Shown here piece by piece: positions 61,162 through 64,000 of a DNA stretch of 64,000 nt (its first letter is position 1; each line of letters opens with the position of its first letter). The notes beneath the pieces were generated by a model. It saw only the letters and a program-made list of their open reading frames with translations. It made no database searches and had not been told where the DNA came from. Made by a program: the position numbers and the translations under genes. This stretch comes from Pseudophaeobacter sp. (lineage in GTDB: Bacteria; Pseudomonadota; Alphaproteobacteria; Rhodobacterales; Rhodobacteraceae): assembly GCA_027019165.1 (NCBI GenBank), contig JALUXC010000003.1, positions 248,001-312,000 on the forward strand. Reading direction: 5' to 3'.

Positions 61162-62772
61162 TTAGCTGATAGCTGCGGCTTTCACGTCTTCGTCGATATA
61201 GGGCAGGTACTGCTCGAAGTTGTCGGAGAACATCTTGACCAGTTTGGCGGCCTGCTTGTCATAGGCTTCCTGATCGTCCCAGGTGCGGCGTGGATCCAGC
61301 AGAACCTCGGGCACGCCAGGCACATCCACCGGAACGTCAAAACCAAAGTTGCTGTCCTTGCGGAACTCGACCTCGGCCAGCGAGCCGTCGAGCGCAGCAG
61401 TCAGCAGCGCGCGGGTCGCCTTGATGGGCATGCGCGAGCCGATGCCATAGGCACCACCGGTCCAGCCGGTATTGACCAGCCAGCAGGTCGCACCGTGCTG
61501 GGCGATCTTGTCACGCAAGAGGTTGCCGTAAACCTCGGGGCGGCGCGGCATGAAAGGCGCACCAAAGCAGGTGGAGAAGGTCGGCTCCGGCTCGGTCACG
61601 CCGCGCTCGGTGCCGGCCACTTTGGAGGTGAAGCCCGACAGGAAGTGATACATCGCCTGCGCCGGGGTCAGCCGCGCGATGGGCGGCAGAACGCCAAAGG
61701 CGTCGCAGGTCAGCATGATGATGTTCTTGGGGTGACCGCCGCGCGCCGTGTCGGAGGCGTTGGAGATGTAGTTCAGCGGATAGGCGCAGCGCATGTTGGC
61801 GGTCAGGCTGTCGTCGTCGAAATCCAGCTCAAAGGTCTCGGGATCGAAGACCATATTCTCGATCACGGTGCCGAATTTCTCGGTTGTGGCATAGATTTCC
61901 GGCTCAGCCTCGGGGTTGAGGTTGATGGTCTTGGCATAGCAGCCGCCTTCAAAGTTGAAGGTGCCATTGTCGGCCCAGCCATGTTCGTCATCGCCGATCA
62001 GCACGCGGTCAGGGTCAGCCGACAGGGTCGTTTTGCCGGTGCCCGACAGGCCGAAGAAGACGGCTGCGTCCACCGGGTTGCCCTTGGCGTGGTTGGCCGA
62101 GCAGTGCATCGGCATGATGCCTTTTTCAGGCAGCAGATAGTTCAGCAGGGTAAAGACGGATTTCTTGTTCTCGCCCGCATACTCGGTGCCGCCGATCAGG
62201 ATCAGCTTCTTGTCGAAGTTCAGCGCGATCACGGTCTCGCTGCGGCAGTTGTGCTTGGCCGGGTCCGCCTGGAAGCTGGGGCAGTTGATGATGGTGAAGT
62301 CGGCCAGGAAGTCATCCAGGTCCTCACGCTCGGGGCGGCGCAGCAGGTGGCGGATGAACAGATTGTGCCAGGCCAGCTCGGTCACCATGCGCACGTTGAT
62401 GGCGTGGGCCGGGTCGGCGCCGCCGACCAGATCCTGCACGAAGTAGTCGCGGCCCTTCATGTGCTCCAGCATGTCGGCATAAAGCGCATCAAAGCCTTCG
62501 GGGCTCATCTCGGCGTTGTTTTCCCACCAGATGGTGTCGGCGACACTGTCTGTTTTGACGACGTGCTTGTCCTTGGGAGAGCGGCCGGTGAACTTGCCGG
62601 TGGTGACCAGGAAAGCACCGCCATTGCCAAGGGTGCCTTCTTCGCGTTTCAGGGCCGCTTCGATCAGCGCGGGCTCCATCAGGTTGTAATAGACATTGCC
62701 CAGACCCTCGATACCTTGATCCTCGAGGCGGAAATTCGGGTTCACCCGTCCTGATGCCGTGCCTGATGTCAT
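61162..62772 (-). CDS. pckA: Phosphoenolpyruvate carboxykinase (ATP)
   Basis: Forms PEP and CO2 from oxaloacetate, the entry to gluconeogenesis. 536 residues from ATG 62772 with aggaga 8 nt upstream. [11 protein letters not shown] near residue 63, [10 protein letters not shown], kinase-1a P-loop [16 protein letters not shown], metal-binding [14 protein letters not shown] and [13 protein letters not shown] type. Divergent from chvI with 341 nt between; two TTAGCGC-centred sites lie upstream. Confidence 0.98.
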   Translation of the reverse strand: MTSGTASGRVNPNFRLEDQGIEGLGNVYYNLMEPALIEAALKREEGTLGNGGAFLVTTGKFTGRSPKDKHVVKTDSVADTIWWENNAEMSPEGFDALYADMLEHMKGRDYFVQDLVGGADPAHAINVRMVTELAWHNLFIRHLLRRPEREDLDDFLADFTIINCPSFQADPAKHNCRSETVIALNFDKKLILIGGTEYAGENKKSVFTLLNYLLPEKGIMPMHCSANHAKGNPVDAAVFFGLSGTGKTTLSADPDRVLIGDDEHGWADNGTFNFEGGCYAKTINLNPEAEPEIYATTEKFGTVIENMVFDPETFELDFDDDSLTANMRCAYPLNYISNASDTARGGHPKNIIMLTCDAFGVLPPIARLTPAQAMYHFLSGFTSKVAGTERGVTEPEPTFSTCFGAPFMPRRPEVYGNLLRDKIAQHGATCWLVNTGWTGGAYGIGSRMPIKATRALLTAALDGSLAEVEFRKDSNFGFDVPVDVPGVPEVLLDPRRTWDDQEAYDKQAAKLVKMFSDNFEQYLPYIDEDVKAAAIS

Positions 62773-62905
62773 GTGTTCTTTCTCCTGTGGCGGCCAGGTG
62801 GCCGCATACATTTAAAGCCGCGCCTTGCGCAAATTCGCCGGTATCGACACCGGTAAGCGGGGTCTTAGCATGACGTTTTAGGCGGTGAACAGGACGCTTT
62901 GGCGC

Positions 62906-62919
62906 AGTTAGCGCCATCA
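62906..62919. promoter_or_regulatory. Candidate LacI-family (CceR-like) operator, site 1
   Basis: AGTTAGCGCCATCA, matching 11 of 14 positions of the palindrome TGTTAGCGCTAACA with its central CG. Lies 134-147 nt upstream of the pckA start. Confidence 0.4.
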
Positions 62920-62926
62920 CGGCAAT

Positions 62927-62940
62927 GTTTAGCGCAACCA
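62927..62940. promoter_or_regulatory. Candidate LacI-family (CceR-like) operator, site 2
   Basis: GTTTAGCGCAACCA, matching 10 of 14 positions of the same palindrome. Its centre is 21 bp from that of site 1, two helical turns, so both face the same side of the DNA. Confidence 0.35.
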
Positions 62941-63113
62941 TTGTCTGCGCGCCGGAACGGCGGGCAGATCTTTAGTCCACGCTAAGACATTTTTGCCCAA
63001 ATTGGACCTCATCGCAGCCATGATTCGCCAATGGGGATTGATTCGGGGCCGTGAAACGGCGATTAAGGAATATAAAAAGCGACAAGCTGAGCAGTGATTG
63101 AGGGGCGCTTTCA

Positions 63114-63821
63114 ATGTCAAAGATTGCTTTGGTGGACGACGACAGAAACATCCTGACCTCGGTAGCCATGACGCTCGAGGCCGAAGGGTTCGAGGTCGAG
63201 ACCTACAATGATGGCCAGGCGGCGCTGGATGCTTTCAACAAGAAGCTTCCGGATATGGCCGTATTGGACATCAAGATGCCGCGCATGGATGGCATGGATC
63301 TGTTGCAGCGTCTGCGACAGAAAACCCAGATGCCGGTGATCTTCCTCACGTCCAAGGACGATGAGATCGACGAGGTTCTTGGTCTGCGAATGGGGGCGGA
63401 TGACTACGTCAAAAAGCCCTTCTCGCAGCGACTTTTGGTGGAACGCATCCGGGCACTGTTGCGGCGCCAGGAAGCCATCAGCGGAGATGCCGCAGAAGGT
63501 GGCCCCGTGGCTGAGACCAAGGTCATGGAGCGCGGCAACCTCAGGATGGATCCCTTGCGTCATGCGGTGAGCTGGAAGGGCCAGGACGTCTCTTTGACAG
63601 TCACTGAGTTTCTGCTGCTGCAGGCGCTGGCGCAGCGTCCGGGGTTTGTCAAAAGCCGCGATCAGTTGATGGATGTTGCCTACGACGATCAGGTCTACGT
63701 GGATGACCGGACCATCGACAGCCATATCAAGCGTCTGCGCAAGAAGATGCGCAGCGCTGATCCGGATTTTGCGGCCATCGAAACGCTCTATGGCATCGGT
63801 TACCGGTATAACGAAGAGTAA
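63114..63821 (+). CDS. chvI: Response regulator ChvI
   Basis: OmpR-type regulator of the envelope/acid-stress ChvG-ChvI system. 235 residues. Receiver: [22 protein letters not shown], phosphoacceptor D52 in [18 protein letters not shown] and YVKKPFS. C-terminal winged helix: [57 protein letters not shown]. Next to pckA, as in rhizobia and other alphaproteobacteria. Followed by chvG after 33 nt. Confidence 0.96.
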   Translation: MSKIALVDDDRNILTSVAMTLEAEGFEVETYNDGQAALDAFNKKLPDMAVLDIKMPRMDGMDLLQRLRQKTQMPVIFLTSKDDEIDEVLGLRMGADDYVKKPFSQRLLVERIRALLRRQEAISGDAAEGGPVAETKVMERGNLRMDPLRHAVSWKGQDVSLTVTEFLLLQALAQRPGFVKSRDQLMDVAYDDQVYVDDRTIDSHIKRLRKKMRSADPDFAAIETLYGIGYRYNEE

Positions 63822-63854
63822 GTGCCGACAGCGGCGTTGGAAGGACGGGCGCAT

Positions 63855-64000
63855 ATGCGCGACACCGGCAAAGCGGAACACGCATCTGATCAGGACGTGG
63901 TTCTTGGGGAAGACTGGGTCTCCCCCGAACGTTCCGTGACAGAAGAGGTGCAGGTGCGCCGAGCCAGAAGCAGCTTCTTTTCTCTCAAAGGGTCTCCGCT
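63855..64000 (+). CDS. chvG: Sensor histidine kinase ChvG (partial, 5' end only)
   Basis: ATG at 63855 opens a frame that continues to the window edge: MRDTGKAEHASDQDVVLGED, then RRARSSFFSLKGSP, which resembles the cytoplasmic N-terminus that precedes the first membrane helix of ChvG. The HAMP and kinase domains lie beyond the window. Directly downstream of chvI and co-directional, as expected for the cognate kinase. Confidence 0.85.
   Translation, partial: MRDTGKAEHASDQDVVLGEDWVSPERSVTEEVQVRRARSSFFSLKGSP

Larger units (their letters stand above)
62773..63113. other. pckA/chvI divergent promoter region
   Basis: 341 nt without a supportable gene. Holds two LacI-family-like operator candidates for pckA and a GC-rich inverted repeat (ccggt-atcgac-accgg) near 62840-62855. 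The chvI ribosome site gagggg is at its right end. Confidence 0.6.

Noticed and set aside
61495-62754. 419-codon open frame on the plus strand
   Set aside because: Antisense to pckA, which is unmistakable; no ribosome site, His/Val-rich nonsense composition typical of GC-rich shadows.
1-64000. tRNA, rRNA, IS elements, prophage genes, CRISPR arrays
   Set aside because: Gaps were read for T-loop patterns, terminal repeats, transposase motifs and regularly spaced repeats; none found.

Overview
The window is a continuous piece of chromosome from a marine-type Rhodobacterales (Roseobacter group) alphaproteobacterium, close to Ruegeria/Phaeobacter-like organisms by my reading. The evidence is high GC, MipZ instead of MinD, a ChvI-ChvG system divergent from pckA, an F0 ATP synthase operon with b and b' subunits separate from F1, a (2S)-methylsuccinyl-CoA dehydrogenase of the ethylmalonyl-CoA pathway, BluB and the CobC/CobD cobalamin pair, and a ribosomal operon broken up in alphaproteobacterial fashion. 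I see no rRNA, tRNA, insertion sequence, prophage, CRISPR array or plasmid gene. It is core genome with a few accessory single genes.

Layout. 1-1.4 kb: the start of mipZ (minus, cut by the window edge) and a short RTX-repeat protein. 1.4-10.8 kb, mainly minus: the translation/secretion block ffh - four tandem GNAT acetyltransferases - chorismate mutase - rpsP - bluB - rimM - trmD - rplS - rpmE, interrupted by two plus-strand genes of unknown role and a YegP-like gene. 11-17.7 kb: small metabolic and regulatory genes (prolyl-tRNA editing protein, rpiB, DinB, azoR divergent from a LysR regulator, two EamA transporters around an ArsR regulator). 17.8-20.6 kb: atpI-B-E-F'-F. 20.8-24 kb: a free-standing CZB protein, a GntR/FCD regulator divergent from an aminotransferase, a lipoprotein. 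24.2-27.7 kb: smc. 27.8-35.2 kb: secreted proteins, MltB-type transglycosylase, cobD-cobC, glutathionyl-hydroquinone reductase, L,D-transpeptidase, MalY-type lyase. 35.3-38.3 kb: three consecutive deformylase genes, fmt and two small membrane proteins. 38.3-42.2 kb (minus): ispH, LysE, DUF3429, methyltransferase, rnhA, TRIC-type channel, tightly overlapping. 42.4-44.7 kb: a hybrid histidine kinase. 44.8-54.8 kb: NYN protein, then the conserved run folK, rpoZ, rsh, DUF2062, pdxJ, a secreted protein, acpS, lepB, rnc, era, DUF1491, recO. 54.8-61.1 kb: META lipoprotein, SGNH hydrolase, mcd, TSUP exporter, CDF transporter, dGTPase. 61.1-64 kb: pckA divergent from chvI-chvG (chvG cut by the window end).

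How it fits together. Most genes serve translation and its maturation steps (ribosomal proteins, rRNA/tRNA modification, SRP, deformylation/formylation), stringent response (rpoZ-rsh), RNA processing (rnc-era), envelope and central carbon metabolism (pckA, mcd). The items most worth a second look are the four paralogous acetyltransferases embedded in the ffh-rpsP operon, a third deformylase that has lost its metal cysteine and catalytic glutamate, paired LacI-family-like operators upstream of pckA, a matching pair of GTCA-N7-TGAC palindromes flanking the GntR/aminotransferase divergent promoters, and an unexplained perfect AGGTGA-N7-TCACCT palindrome at 33.1 kb.
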